Source: DAOTTX01 sp034437515
GTDB taxonomy: Bacteria > Chloroflexota > Anaerolineae > Aggregatilineales > Phototrophicaceae
Assembly: GCA_034437515.1 (NCBI GenBank)
Contig: DAOTTX010000082.1
Coordinates: 1-6,008 of the forward strand
DNA length: 6,008 bases
Direction: 5' to 3'
Position numbers and translations under genes: made by a program. Below are positions 1-6,008 of the stretch, in pieces. Every line of letters starts with the position of its first letter. Position 1 is the first letter of the stretch. The notes below the pieces were generated by a model. It had not been told where the DNA came from. It ran no database searches and was given only the letters and a program-made list of their open reading frames with translations.

Positions 1-231
1 CACCAGGTAAAATACGAACCCGACCAGATAGCCGAGCACCTCCGATTGACCCTCTCCCTCCATCAGCGTGGTGAAAAAGCCGGTCAGGAGCAGGGGAAAG
101 GCAAAGCTGGCGGTCACCAGTAACACACCAATCGAAGAGAGGATGGGGAATAGGATCAACTCCTTATCAGCGCGCAGGACGCCCGCGCTGGCTTTGATCA
201 AGGTCCAACTGTTTTGCATTCGCTCGAACAT
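1..231 (-). CDS. DUF6159-type integral membrane protein, N-terminal 77 codons (runs off the left edge)
   Basis: The frame opens at the ATG complementary to 229-231 and stays open to base 1, so only the N-terminus is present. The protein begins MFERMQNSWTLIKAS, followed by VLRADKELILFPILSS and a long hydrophobic helix at about residues 25-52. A second hydrophobic stretch (GYLVGFVFYLV) starts near residue 67. An MFER..xSW.L.KAS..VLR.DKEL..FP start followed by membrane helices is the pattern I recall for the DUF6159 family of multi-pass membrane proteins, whose function is unknown. The start is well supported by a perfect AGGAGG (complement of 239-244) seven bases upstream. It lies 155 bp downstream of the large secreted-protein gene on the same strand, with a hairpin between them, so it probably has its own transcription or translation control. 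The family name is from memory; the membrane character is seen directly. Confidence 0.75.
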   Translation of the reverse strand, partial: MFERMQNSWTLIKASAGVLRADKELILFPILSSIGVLLVTASFAFPLLLTGFFTTLMEGEGQSEVLGYLVGFVFYLV

Positions 232-238
232 GACATTA

Positions 239-244
239 CCTCCT
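239..244 (-). promoter_or_regulatory. Shine-Dalgarno site for the DUF6159-type gene
   Basis: Read on the minus strand this is AGGAGG followed by a seven-base spacer and the ATG at 231-229. It is a full match to the anti-Shine-Dalgarno sequence. It fixes this ATG as the start rather than the next in-frame Met at codon 5. Confidence 0.8.
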
Positions 245-290
245 AAAATCTTGGTTTGGATGGCTAAGGTTTTATCGATTTGACTGCTGG

Positions 291-340
291 TGTGCTGCGC
301 GCGCCTCAGCGAGGCGCACGCAGCACGCATTCGCCCCTAC
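291..340. repeat. Strong intergenic hairpin with a CCCCTAC tail (REP/MITE-like, or a terminator)
   Basis: Bases 292-299 (GTGCTGCG) pair with 319-326 (CGCAGCAC). Bases 301-307 (GCGCCTC) pair with 311-317 (GAGGCGC). There is one mismatch (300/318) and a three-base loop (308-310), so the stem has 15 paired positions. It is followed by ATTCGCCCCTAC (329-340), an end sequence resembling dispersed intergenic repeats that, from memory, occur in Chloroflexota and other environmental bacteria. The hairpin starts about 60 bp past the stop codon of the large minus-strand gene, so it could end that transcript. There is no T-run after the stem in either direction, which is unlike a standard intrinsic terminator. 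The stem is seen directly; the repeat-family identity is inferred. Confidence 0.6.
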
Positions 341-386
341 TGCTCAAACTCGGCTTTTGTACTTCGCCTCTCTTCTGTTCTGAGGA

Positions 387-3300
387 TCACTCATTTCTTA
401 ATACCAGCGGTAGATAGATGAACGTGTTCCTGTCTTGGAGCGTGATGGGATGGCTATCAGATGTGTAGACGGTATCAGGATCGCCCAACTCGCTGACGGT
501 GACGGTGACTGTTTTTGCGCCTACCTCTGTCCACGCGAAGGACACCGTGCTGGTGAGAGCCACGGTCTCGGTGAAGGGCGATTGCTCGGCAGCCGTCCAG
601 GTGTAGAGCGCGGGGAGGATTGCGGTGCCCGGCGACAGCGTCGCGGTGAACGTATATGAGGTGTTGACGTCGCCCTCTTCTGGACCAGTGATCACCACGT
701 GTGGCTTGGTCGATGGATTGATGGTGATGACGTGGGTGCCTGTCACTGCGCCGATGGGGTTGCTGGCGGTGACGACGATGGTCTGAGCGCCCGGCGTCAT
801 CCAGAGGAATGAGGCGCTATCATTTTGGCCCTTGTTTGGGTGAGTTTCGGTGTCCAAACCCTGAGGTCGCCAGATGTAGGTGATGGGAGTGGTTGCCGTG
901 GGGTTGACGGAGGCAGTAAAGGTATACTCCACGCCAGTCTCGCCGCTCTCGGGGCCAGTGATGTTCAACTCGATAGGCGCACTCATAATCTGGCTCAACG
1001 GGACGTTGTGTCGCACCGGCTCGTTGACCACGACCAGGTCAGGGCTGGTGTACGTATGATACCCTTCCTTCTCGGCGACGACGCGGTAGGTGCCCCTCGG
1101 CGTGTAGAACGAAAAGTACCCATCCTCCCCCGTGATCTGGGGATTGATCTGATTATCATAGTTCCACGCATCCCACGTCACCCATGCTCCCACATGGGTA
1201 TCGGAATAGTAGCAGGTGACCTTCACGCCGGAGATAGTATCACTGATCGTGCCGCTGGCCTCGTAGACGAAACCGTCGGGGTCGATGAGCACCGGCCCTC
1301 CTTCGATCACCGAAGTTGTGCCATCAGCGGTCACGCCGATCACAAAGTCGCCATCCTGGAGCAGGGGATCAAACACGCCCACGAAAAGCCCCGGGCTTTC
1401 CTCGATCAGGTCAATCGTTCTGGTGCCCAACGTGACGGTGACGGCAGCGGATGTAGTGTAGGAGACCGGCACCTGGACGCGGAAGCGCTTGTCCGTGCGG
1501 GGCCAGACGCGCCAATCGTTGTCGGGATTGGCGCAGCCGTTGATGTCGCGGGGAGGACTGAGGAGCCAGCCGCCATTGCTCCACGGCCCGGCGCGCACGC
1601 CGAGGGGGTCGTAGCTGAGGCCCGGCTCCACCGTGAGCGACAGCGGCCGGGAAGCGGGGCCGACCCCGTGGCTATTTTCGGCGGTAGCGGTGATGACGTG
1701 TTGTCCGGCGGTCAAACCTGGCGCTACCGCAAAGCCGCTTTCGGTAGAGTCGATGGTATCGCTCAAGATTTCCGTCCCATCGACGTAAAGGTGAACCGTG
1801 ACGCCGCTGGCGACCGACCCGCTGAGCGTCGGGGTAAGCTGATTGGTCACGCCGCAGGGTGTGGCAAAGCGCGGTGCGGAGGGGGTGCCTGCCGAAGTGT
1901 AACTAACCTCGACCCAATCCAGCATCGGCGACACGTCGGTCGAGGTGGTCGAGAAGGTAACGCGATATTGGAGGAACTGGCCCGGCGGCGAGGTGATGGC
2001 ATTGTTCACCGGCGTCCAAGCGGACCACTCACCACCGGCAACTCGCGAGCGGGACTCGAACGCCAGCGACGTGCCCCCCGGGGTGTCAGCGGCGTACGTC
2101 AGGTCGCCCCAGGAGGCGAGATCGACACCGGTATCGAAGGCCGGTGACGTGTAGCGTCCCTCCTGGGCGTACTCGGGCACGGGGAGGGACTGGGCGGAAT
2201 AAATCGCATAACTACCGTTCTGCCAGTTCTCCCAGACGACGGTGGCGTTGTCGCTGTCATCCACCGCGATGGCGGGATGATACTGAGAGGCCAGGTCGAT
2301 GTTGTCATTGATCCGGCTGTTGCCTCCCCATGAACCGCCGGTGGGCCGAGTGGCAAAGTAGATGTTAAGACCGACATCGCGATAATCCTCCCAGACGGCG
2401 TAAGCGTTGCCGCCTCCGCTCACCGCGATGGCCGGATCGTATTGGGATCTTGTCCCCAAATCATCGTTAACCTTCTCGTTGGCGCTCCAGGTGCCAGTTA
2501 CCGGACGAGTGGCGAAGTAGATGTCACCATAGTCGCCATCACGTCGATCCTCCCATACCATGTAGGCGTTGCCGTTATCATCTGCTGCAATGCCTGGATC
2601 CCATTGAAGATTCGTTCCATCACCATCATCGTTGGCCAGTACTGCGTCGCTCCAGATCCCTATCGCTGAACGGCGGATGGCATAGACGTTGGGCCAACTG
2701 CCTGCCCCCCAGGCAAACCAGGCAACGTGGAGACTCCCGTCGCCCCCTGACGCGATCACCGGATCCTGGAACGCTAACTGATCGACAATCTGCGTGCCGG
2801 CACTCCAGACCCCTCCCGCCGGACGTTCGGCTAAGTTGATAAAGTTCTCAGAACCCGATTCCCAATTCTTCCACACGGCGTAGGCGTCCCCGACGTCGGA
2901 GACAGCGATGTCGGGCGTCCGTGGATTGGAATCTGGGCCGGTGATGGGATCGCTGACCTGGACGTTGGCCTCCCACATTCCACTGGCTGATCGGTGGGCG
3001 GCGTATATGTCTGCGGCGTATATGTCTGCGGTGTAATTTCGGTTATCTTGCCACACAACGTGGGCGTTGCCGCTGTCGACCACCCCAATCTTGGGATCAT
3101 ATTGCCCGGCCTCCCCGCCGTCGTCGTTGACCTGGTCAGCGCTGGCCCACATGCCGCCCGCCGGGAGGTGGGAGAAGTAGACGTCGCTGTTGCCGTTACG
3201 CCAATCCTCCCAGACGGCATAGGCATTCCCCTCCTCGTCCATAGCGACGTCGGGGTGATATTGGGCGACCGTCCCCGTGTCTTCGTGGATTCGAACGTTG

Positions 3301-4817
3301 GCGCTACACGCATCACCCACTGGGCAATGGGCAAAGTAGACATCCGCGTTGCCGTTGCGCCAATCCTCCCATAGCGCATAGGCATTGCCGTCGTTGTCCA
3401 CGGACAGGGCCGGAATCTGTCCGACACGGTACAAACTTCCACGGGATCCCCGAATACCGTCACTAATCTCGGTCTCAGTGATCCACGAACCACCGGATGG
3501 GCGAGTCGAGAAATAGATGTCATCCCTGCTATCCCAAAGCACGTAAGCGTTCCCATCACCATCCACCTGGATGTCGGGATCGCTCCAAGGATCAGGCTGT
3601 GTGGGAGCATAGGAAACAGGGAACGGGTCAAACTCTTCTATGATCATGTTGACTCTGACATTGGCACCCCAGTCGCTGCCCGCCGGACGATAGGAGAAGT
3701 AGAGCGTTCCATCTACTGTGCCAACACAGTAGTCCACCCATACGGCATAGGCATTGCCACTGCTGTCCACAGCGATGTCGGGGGCCTGTCGCGTGATGGT
3801 CGCTGTTGTATCTTCGTTGATCCGGCTCTGCGTTCCCCAATCGCCTCCTGCTGGCCGATGGGCGAAGTAGATGTCTGAGCGGCCGTTGCGACCGTCTGTC
3901 CACACGGCATAGACGTTGCCGCCCGCATCCACCGCGATGTCAGGAGCGTACTGAGAGGTCGTGCTGGCGTCATCATTGACCTTGCTTTCGGTGCTCCACG
4001 CGCCTCCGGCCGGACGGGTGGCAAAGTAGATATCGCCATAGTCGTTGCGCCTGTCGCTCCACAAAGCGTAGGCGGTTCCAGCACCGTCCACCGCGATGGC
4101 TGGTGGGGTATACTGCGATGCCTCGCCCATAGCGTTGACCTTGACGTTAGCGCCCCAGTCGCCTTCGGCCGGGCGATAGGCAAAGTAGACATCCCAACTG
4201 CCATTACGGTCGTCATTCCAGACGGCGTAGGCGTTCCCACTGGCATCAACCGTGATGACGGGCAACTGCTGGCTGTTGGCGCCAGGGTCATCATTGATCT
4301 TCTCCATACTTCCCCAGGCACCGCCCGCCGGACGGTAGGCAAAGTAGACGTCGGGATGTTCGTTCCGATAGTCCTCCCACACGGCGTAGGCATTGCCCGT
4401 CTCGTCCACCGCGATGCTGGGTTTGCCTTGCGCCGAGGCCAGCTCTTCCAATGGGGAGATGGGCACGTTCTCCCCAAAGTGCCGCTGCGCTAATTGCAAC
4501 GTGCCCGACACAGACCTGCTATCGAGCCACTCCAATGTTCCCTGCTCCCAATCGGTGCGGGCATCCTGGGTCCAGGTGTAGACGTCACCTGTTTGCATAG
4601 CGACGTCCTGGTTTTTGACGTAGGTTTCCTGTGGGACCCGAGGTACAGAGAAGGTCTCTACTGAACGCTCATGCGGAGAATATGTCGAGGTGGTGAAATA
4701 GGCGTTGGCTGTCGGCGGTAGTTCTCCATTATTCTCTGGACTTGCCGCCACAGGCAAAGGATAAACGAGTGACATCAGACTTGCGAACAGAACGAACAAA
4801 TACCCATACCGTTTCAT
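387..4817 (-). CDS. Large secreted multidomain protein: 14 beta-propeller-type repeats, Ig/PKD-like domains, YLPLVLR tail
   Basis: This 1476-residue exported protein is probably a surface or extracellular binding scaffold; no catalytic motif is visible. Residues 1-25 (MKRYGYLFVLF... ending PLPVAA) form a signal peptide, with cleavage likely after VAA. Residues about 133-880 hold fourteen repeats of about 50 residues, built around VDxxGNAYAVWxDxRNG and DIYFAxRPAGGxW, as in beta-propeller blades. Next come a W-rich beta-sandwich (about 885-975), an Ig-like domain (about 978-1065), a segment I do not recognise, a carboxypeptidase-regulatory-like domain (about 1183-1275, with GYFSFYTPRGTYRVVAEKEGY), two PKD/Ig-like domains (about 1280-1368 and 1372-1460, each opening with ITGPE.G) and the tail IYLPLVLRNE. 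An in-frame ATG lies five codons upstream (4832), but the Met at 4817 follows a GAGGGG and starts directly before the signal-peptide Lys-Arg. The domains are inferred from sequence pattern. The exact function and ligand are unknown. Confidence 0.85.
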   Translation of the reverse strand: MKRYGYLFVLFASLMSLVYPLPVAASPENNGELPPTANAYFTTSTYSPHERSVETFSVPRVPQETYVKNQDVAMQTGDVYTWTQDARTDWEQGTLEWLDSRSVSGTLQLAQRHFGENVPISPLEELASAQGKPSIAVDETGNAYAVWEDYRNEHPDVYFAYRPAGGAWGSMEKINDDPGANSQQLPVITVDASGNAYAVWNDDRNGSWDVYFAYRPAEGDWGANVKVNAMGEASQYTPPAIAVDGAGTAYALWSDRRNDYGDIYFATRPAGGAWSTESKVNDDASTTSQYAPDIAVDAGGNVYAVWTDGRNGRSDIYFAHRPAGGDWGTQSRINEDTTATITRQAPDIAVDSSGNAYAVWVDYCVGTVDGTLYFSYRPAGSDWGANVRVNMIIEEFDPFPVSYAPTQPDPWSDPDIQVDGDGNAYVLWDSRDDIYFSTRPSGGSWITETEISDGIRGSRGSLYRVGQIPALSVDNDGNAYALWEDWRNGNADVYFAHCPVGDACSANVRIHEDTGTVAQYHPDVAMDEEGNAYAVWEDWRNGNSDVYFSHLPAGGMWASADQVNDDGGEAGQYDPKIGVVDSGNAHVVWQDNRNYTADIYAADIYAAHRSASGMWEANVQVSDPITGPDSNPRTPDIAVSDVGDAYAVWKNWESGSENFINLAERPAGGVWSAGTQIVDQLAFQDPVIASGGDGSLHVAWFAWGAGSWPNVYAIRRSAIGIWSDAVLANDDGDGTNLQWDPGIAADDNGNAYMVWEDRRDGDYGDIYFATRPVTGTWSANEKVNDDLGTRSQYDPAIAVSGGGNAYAVWEDYRDVGLNIYFATRPTGGSWGGNSRINDNIDLASQYHPAIAVDDSDNATVVWENWQNGSYAIYSAQSLPVPEYAQEGRYTSPAFDTGVDLASWGDLTYAADTPGGTSLAFESRSRVAGGEWSAWTPVNNAITSPPGQFLQYRVTFSTTSTDVSPMLDWVEVSYTSAGTPSAPRFATPCGVTNQLTPTLSGSVASGVTVHLYVDGTEILSDTIDSTESGFAVAPGLTAGQHVITATAENSHGVGPASRPLSLTVEPGLSYDPLGVRAGPWSNGGWLLSPPRDINGCANPDNDWRVWPRTDKRFRVQVPVSYTTSAAVTVTLGTRTIDLIEESPGLFVGVFDPLLQDGDFVIGVTADGTTSVIEGGPVLIDPDGFVYEASGTISDTISGVKVTCYYSDTHVGAWVTWDAWNYDNQINPQITGEDGYFSFYTPRGTYRVVAEKEGYHTYTSPDLVVVNEPVRHNVPLSQIMSAPIELNITGPESGETGVEYTFTASVNPTATTPITYIWRPQGLDTETHPNKGQNDSASFLWMTPGAQTIVVTASNPIGAVTGTHVITINPSTKPHVVITGPEEGDVNTSYTFTATLSPGTAILPALYTWTAAEQSPFTETVALTSTVSFAWTEVGAKTVTVTVSELGDPDTVYTSDSHPITLQDRNTFIYLPLVLRNE
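390..422 (-). other. C-terminal FIYLPLVLRNE tail of the secreted protein
   Basis: The last 11 codons encode a short hydrophobic motif (IYLPLVL) ended by Arg-Asn-Glu, directly after the final PKD-like domain. Similar Y-L-P-hydrophobic-R endings recur, from memory, in many exported Chloroflexota proteins. It is too short for a transmembrane anchor and has no LPXTG or PEP-CTERM signature. A sorting or anchoring role is only an inference. Confidence 0.6.
2178..4421 (-). repeat. Fourteen tandem coding repeats (beta-propeller blades) of about 150 bp
   Basis: Each unit encodes a Pro, then (D/A)IAVDxxGNAYAVW, an acidic or Arg/Asn-rich turn (EDWRNG and variants), (D/N)(I/V)YFAxRPAGGxW and a variable linker often ending SQYxP. 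Thirteen units are complete. The fourteenth, nearest the C-terminus, lacks the RPAGG part. Unit 6 is shortened in the turn (VLWDSRDDIYF), and units 9-11 are the most divergent. Fourteen units would suit two seven-bladed propellers, but that arithmetic is only suggestive. At the DNA level the units are similar but not identical, indicating old duplication. Confidence 0.85.
2998..3031. repeat. Perfect 15-bp tandem duplication inside propeller repeat 9
   Basis: The 15-bp unit GCGGCGTATATGTCT occurs at 2998-3012 and again, identical, at 3013-3027, followed by a third partial GCGG (3028-3031). It is in frame on the minus strand and gives ADIYAADIYA where the other blades have a single DIYFA. It looks like a recent replication-slippage event that adds five residues to one blade. 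Confidence 0.9.
4743..4817 (-). other. Signal-peptide coding segment of the large secreted protein
   Basis: Residues 1-25 have a positive N-region (MKRYG), a hydrophobic core (YLFVLFASLMSLVY) and a C-region ending PLPVAA before SPENN. This fits a Sec signal peptidase I site (V-x-A pattern). There is no Cys at the cleavage point, so it is not a lipoprotein. Confidence 0.8.
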
Positions 4818-4822
4818 TTTTA

Positions 4823-4828
4823 CCCCTC
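4823..4828 (-). promoter_or_regulatory. Ribosome-binding site deciding the start of the secreted protein
   Basis: On the minus strand this reads GAGGGG, five bases before the ATG at 4817-4815. The upstream ATG at 4832 has only a weak GAG at a suitable distance, and it would add MRGVK ahead of the signal peptide. The downstream start is therefore preferred, though use of both cannot be excluded. Confidence 0.55.
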
Positions 4829-4910
4829 TCATTTTACTCTTGTTTCCTTGTACACAATATCTCCAACAAATACTTGCATCTTGACAATTATGCGCTTCTT
4901 TTCCCCTGGC

Positions 4911-5894
4911 CTACAGGATGCGCCGGACGAACTCGAAGCGCAGGATCCACTGGCTGAACAGGAACGTGACCGGTACGCTGACGATCGTCACCAGGATGAA
5001 CTTGACCAGCGGCGGCCATTCGACGCCGGTCGCCGTGTATTGGAACAGCAAGACGACCGGCACGTGGAACAGGTAGGCGGCGTACTGGCTGCGGGCCAGT
5101 GTCTTCCCCCATCGCCCCTGGATGTTGAACCGCTCGCGGAACAGGACCGGCAGGCCGATGCACATCCCGCAGCACAACACCGCCTCCCAGATGGGGTACA
5201 GTATTCCCATCGCGACGTCGCCAACCGGCAGGACCGACCACAGCCCCAGCGCGTAGACGGTCCACACCGCCGAGGCGGCTATGCCGACCAGCAGCCAGGC
5301 CCATCCTATCCGGTTGGGAAATTCGAGGAACCAGCGCCGGTGGTAGGCCAACGCCCCGACGATGAAAAAGCCCAAGTCGCGGGGCAAGTCGGCAAAGGCG
5401 ACCTGGATGATCCCCAGCAAGCCGACCCACCGGTCGATGGGATACCAGATGCGGACGATGCCAGTCGCCACTGCGACCGTCAGGGCAAAGAGCAGGATGA
5501 CCCGGTGGGTCACGGGGGGCGGCTCCGACCGGCGCGCTGCTGGGGGATGGTTCTGCACCGCGCGCAGCCCTGCGTAAACCAGGCTAAAGAGCAGCAGATG
5601 CTCGACGTACCAGAGGTGGCCGAAATTCAGCTCCGGCCAGGCCGGTCCACTCCAGCCGGCCGGCTGCTTGCCAAACCCAAAGTAGATGTCGGCATAGTAG
5701 CGCCAAAAGGTGAGCGGGCCGAGGTCGCCGGTCCGGAGATGGGCCAGGTACTGTTGAAGGGGGATGACGAGCAAGAAAAAGAACAGCAGCGGCGGGCCGA
5801 GTCGCTGGAGACGGCCCCGCAGGAAGGGTCGAGGCCCGTGCCGCTCGTAGGAAGCTACCATAAAGTAGCCCGAGATCATAAAGAAGAGGCTCAT
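4911..5894 (-). CDS. Acyltransferase 3 family membrane protein, 5'-truncated (likely pseudogene)
   Basis: The 327-residue hydrophobic product matches the acyltransferase-3 family, integral membrane enzymes that O-acylate sugars, glycans or antibiotics. The evidence is FFMSLFFMISGYF at the start, FLRGRLQRLGPPLL (about 24-37), GHLWYVEHLLLFSLVY (about 92-107), and SQYAAYLFHVPVVLLF near the C-terminus (about 269-284), with about eight hydrophobic helices. In the family the FFM.LFF.ISGY motif normally follows some 50-60 residues carrying helix 1 and a conserved His; these are missing here. The frame continues upstream through codons for Phe-Phe that fit the motif, then meets a TAA at 5927-5925. 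Other minus-strand frames upstream of 5905 do not supply the missing part. The ATG at 5894 has no Shine-Dalgarno sequence. The C-terminus is complete (TAG at 4913-4911). It is probably a remnant left by a rearrangement or insertion; family membership is fairly sure, activity unlikely. Confidence 0.8.
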   Translation of the reverse strand: MSLFFMISGYFMVASYERHGPRPFLRGRLQRLGPPLLFFFLLVIPLQQYLAHLRTGDLGPLTFWRYYADIYFGFGKQPAGWSGPAWPELNFGHLWYVEHLLLFSLVYAGLRAVQNHPPAARRSEPPPVTHRVILLFALTVAVATGIVRIWYPIDRWVGLLGIIQVAFADLPRDLGFFIVGALAYHRRWFLEFPNRIGWAWLLVGIAASAVWTVYALGLWSVLPVGDVAMGILYPIWEAVLCCGMCIGLPVLFRERFNIQGRWGKTLARSQYAAYLFHVPVVLLFQYTATGVEWPPLVKFILVTIVSVPVTFLFSQWILRFEFVRRIL

Positions 5895-5925
5895 AAAGAA
5901 GCAGCAATTCCAATTATGACCTTCT

Positions 5926-5970
5926 TATGGGACAAAATCCCTGATTTAGCATCCAAATGCTTGTCCTATG
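5926..5970. repeat. Nested inverted repeat in an AT-rich stretch next to the broken gene
   Basis: Bases 5926-5935 (TATGGGACAA) pair with 5961-5970 (TTGTCCTATG): ten pairs, two of them G-T. Inside lie GCAT (5949-5952) and ATGC (5957-5960) around a CCAA loop. An alternative small hairpin, GGGA-CAAAA-TCCC, lies at 5929-5941. GC content over 5911-5970 is about 38 percent, against roughly 70 percent in parts of the adjoining gene. This could be the end of an insertion sequence or a small palindromic element; no transposase is in view. Confidence 0.45.
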
Positions 5971-6008
5971 GGGCGCAAAGGCCATTTTAAGCCTACTTTT
6001 GGGGCGCA
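5969..6008. repeat. 9-bp direct repeat TGGGGCGCA at the right edge
   Basis: TGGGGCGCA occurs at 5969-5977 and again at 6000-6008. Between them is an imperfect palindrome (AAAGGCC ... AAGCCTACTTT). The second copy is the last nine bases of the window, so the element may continue outside. Its identity is unknown. Confidence 0.4.

Noticed and set aside
825..2147. 440-residue open frame on the plus strand opposite the large gene
   Set aside because: It lies wholly antisense to a well-supported coding region, has an Arg/Gly/Asp-rich composition typical of antisense frames in GC-rich DNA, and shows no recognisable domain.
2178..4421. Regularly spaced similar segments that could suggest a CRISPR or satellite array
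   Set aside because: The period is about 150 bp, the copies are diverged and keep reading frame, and conservation is at the protein level.
2831..4477. Long alternative minus-strand frames with periodic repeats (2831-3631 and 3713-4477)
   Set aside because: They are out-of-frame readings of the same propeller repeats; their periodicity comes from the real gene.
4833..4910. Possible sigma-70 promoter (TTGTCA on the minus strand) upstream of the secreted-protein gene
   Set aside because: No convincing -10 box occurs at 16-18 bases from it; the region is AT-richer, but this is not enough for a call.
5876..5901. Direct repeat TCATAAAGAAG (5876-5886 and 5891-5901), considered as a target-site duplication
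   Set aside because: It encodes the repeated FFM of the family motif FFMSLFFMI, so the protein explains it.
4848..5990. 380-residue open frame on the plus strand opposite the acyltransferase
   Set aside because: Its composition is rich in Gln, Asp, Pro and Arg without hydrophobic core patterns, while the opposite strand encodes clear membrane-protein motifs.
5917..5990. Small plus-strand frame MTFLWDKIPDLASKCL... near the right edge
   Set aside because: It has only 24 codons from its ATG, no Shine-Dalgarno sequence, and lies over the inverted repeats; it could be a mobile-element fragment but cannot be supported.

Overview
The window looks like a piece of a GC-rich bacterial chromosome, most likely from the phylum Chloroflexota (Anaerolineae/Caldilineae-like). 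The clues are a very large secreted beta-rich protein whose C-terminus reads IYLPLVLRNE, a tail I associate from memory with exported Chloroflexota proteins, and a DUF6159-type membrane protein beside it. The assignment is an inference from protein style, not from a marker gene.

Layout: all three recognisable genes are on the minus strand, so they are read from right to left. At the right edge (about 5905-6008) is a short AT-richer stretch with nested inverted repeats and a 9-bp direct repeat. It abuts the broken 5' end of an acyltransferase-3 family gene (4911-5894), which has lost the family's N-terminal part, including the first membrane helix. After a short intergenic gap (4833-4910) comes the dominant feature, a 1476-residue exported protein (387-4817). 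It has a signal peptide, fourteen beta-propeller-type repeats, a beta-sandwich domain, an Ig-like domain, a carboxypeptidase-regulatory-like domain and two PKD/Ig-like domains before the C-terminal tail. A 155-bp gap (232-386) then holds a strong hairpin and a CCCCTAC-type repeat end. The window closes with the first 77 codons of a DUF6159-type membrane protein (1-231) that runs off the left edge.

Nothing shows that the genes work together. The spacing (79 to 155 bp), the hairpin between the last two genes and the separate strong ribosome-binding sites argue against a tightly coupled operon. The secreted protein is probably a cell-surface or extracellular binding scaffold. The acyltransferase remnant is probably non-functional. 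I see no CRISPR array, RNA gene, defence system or intact mobile element. The best targets for a second look are the 14-repeat propeller protein with its C-terminal tail and the junction at the right end.
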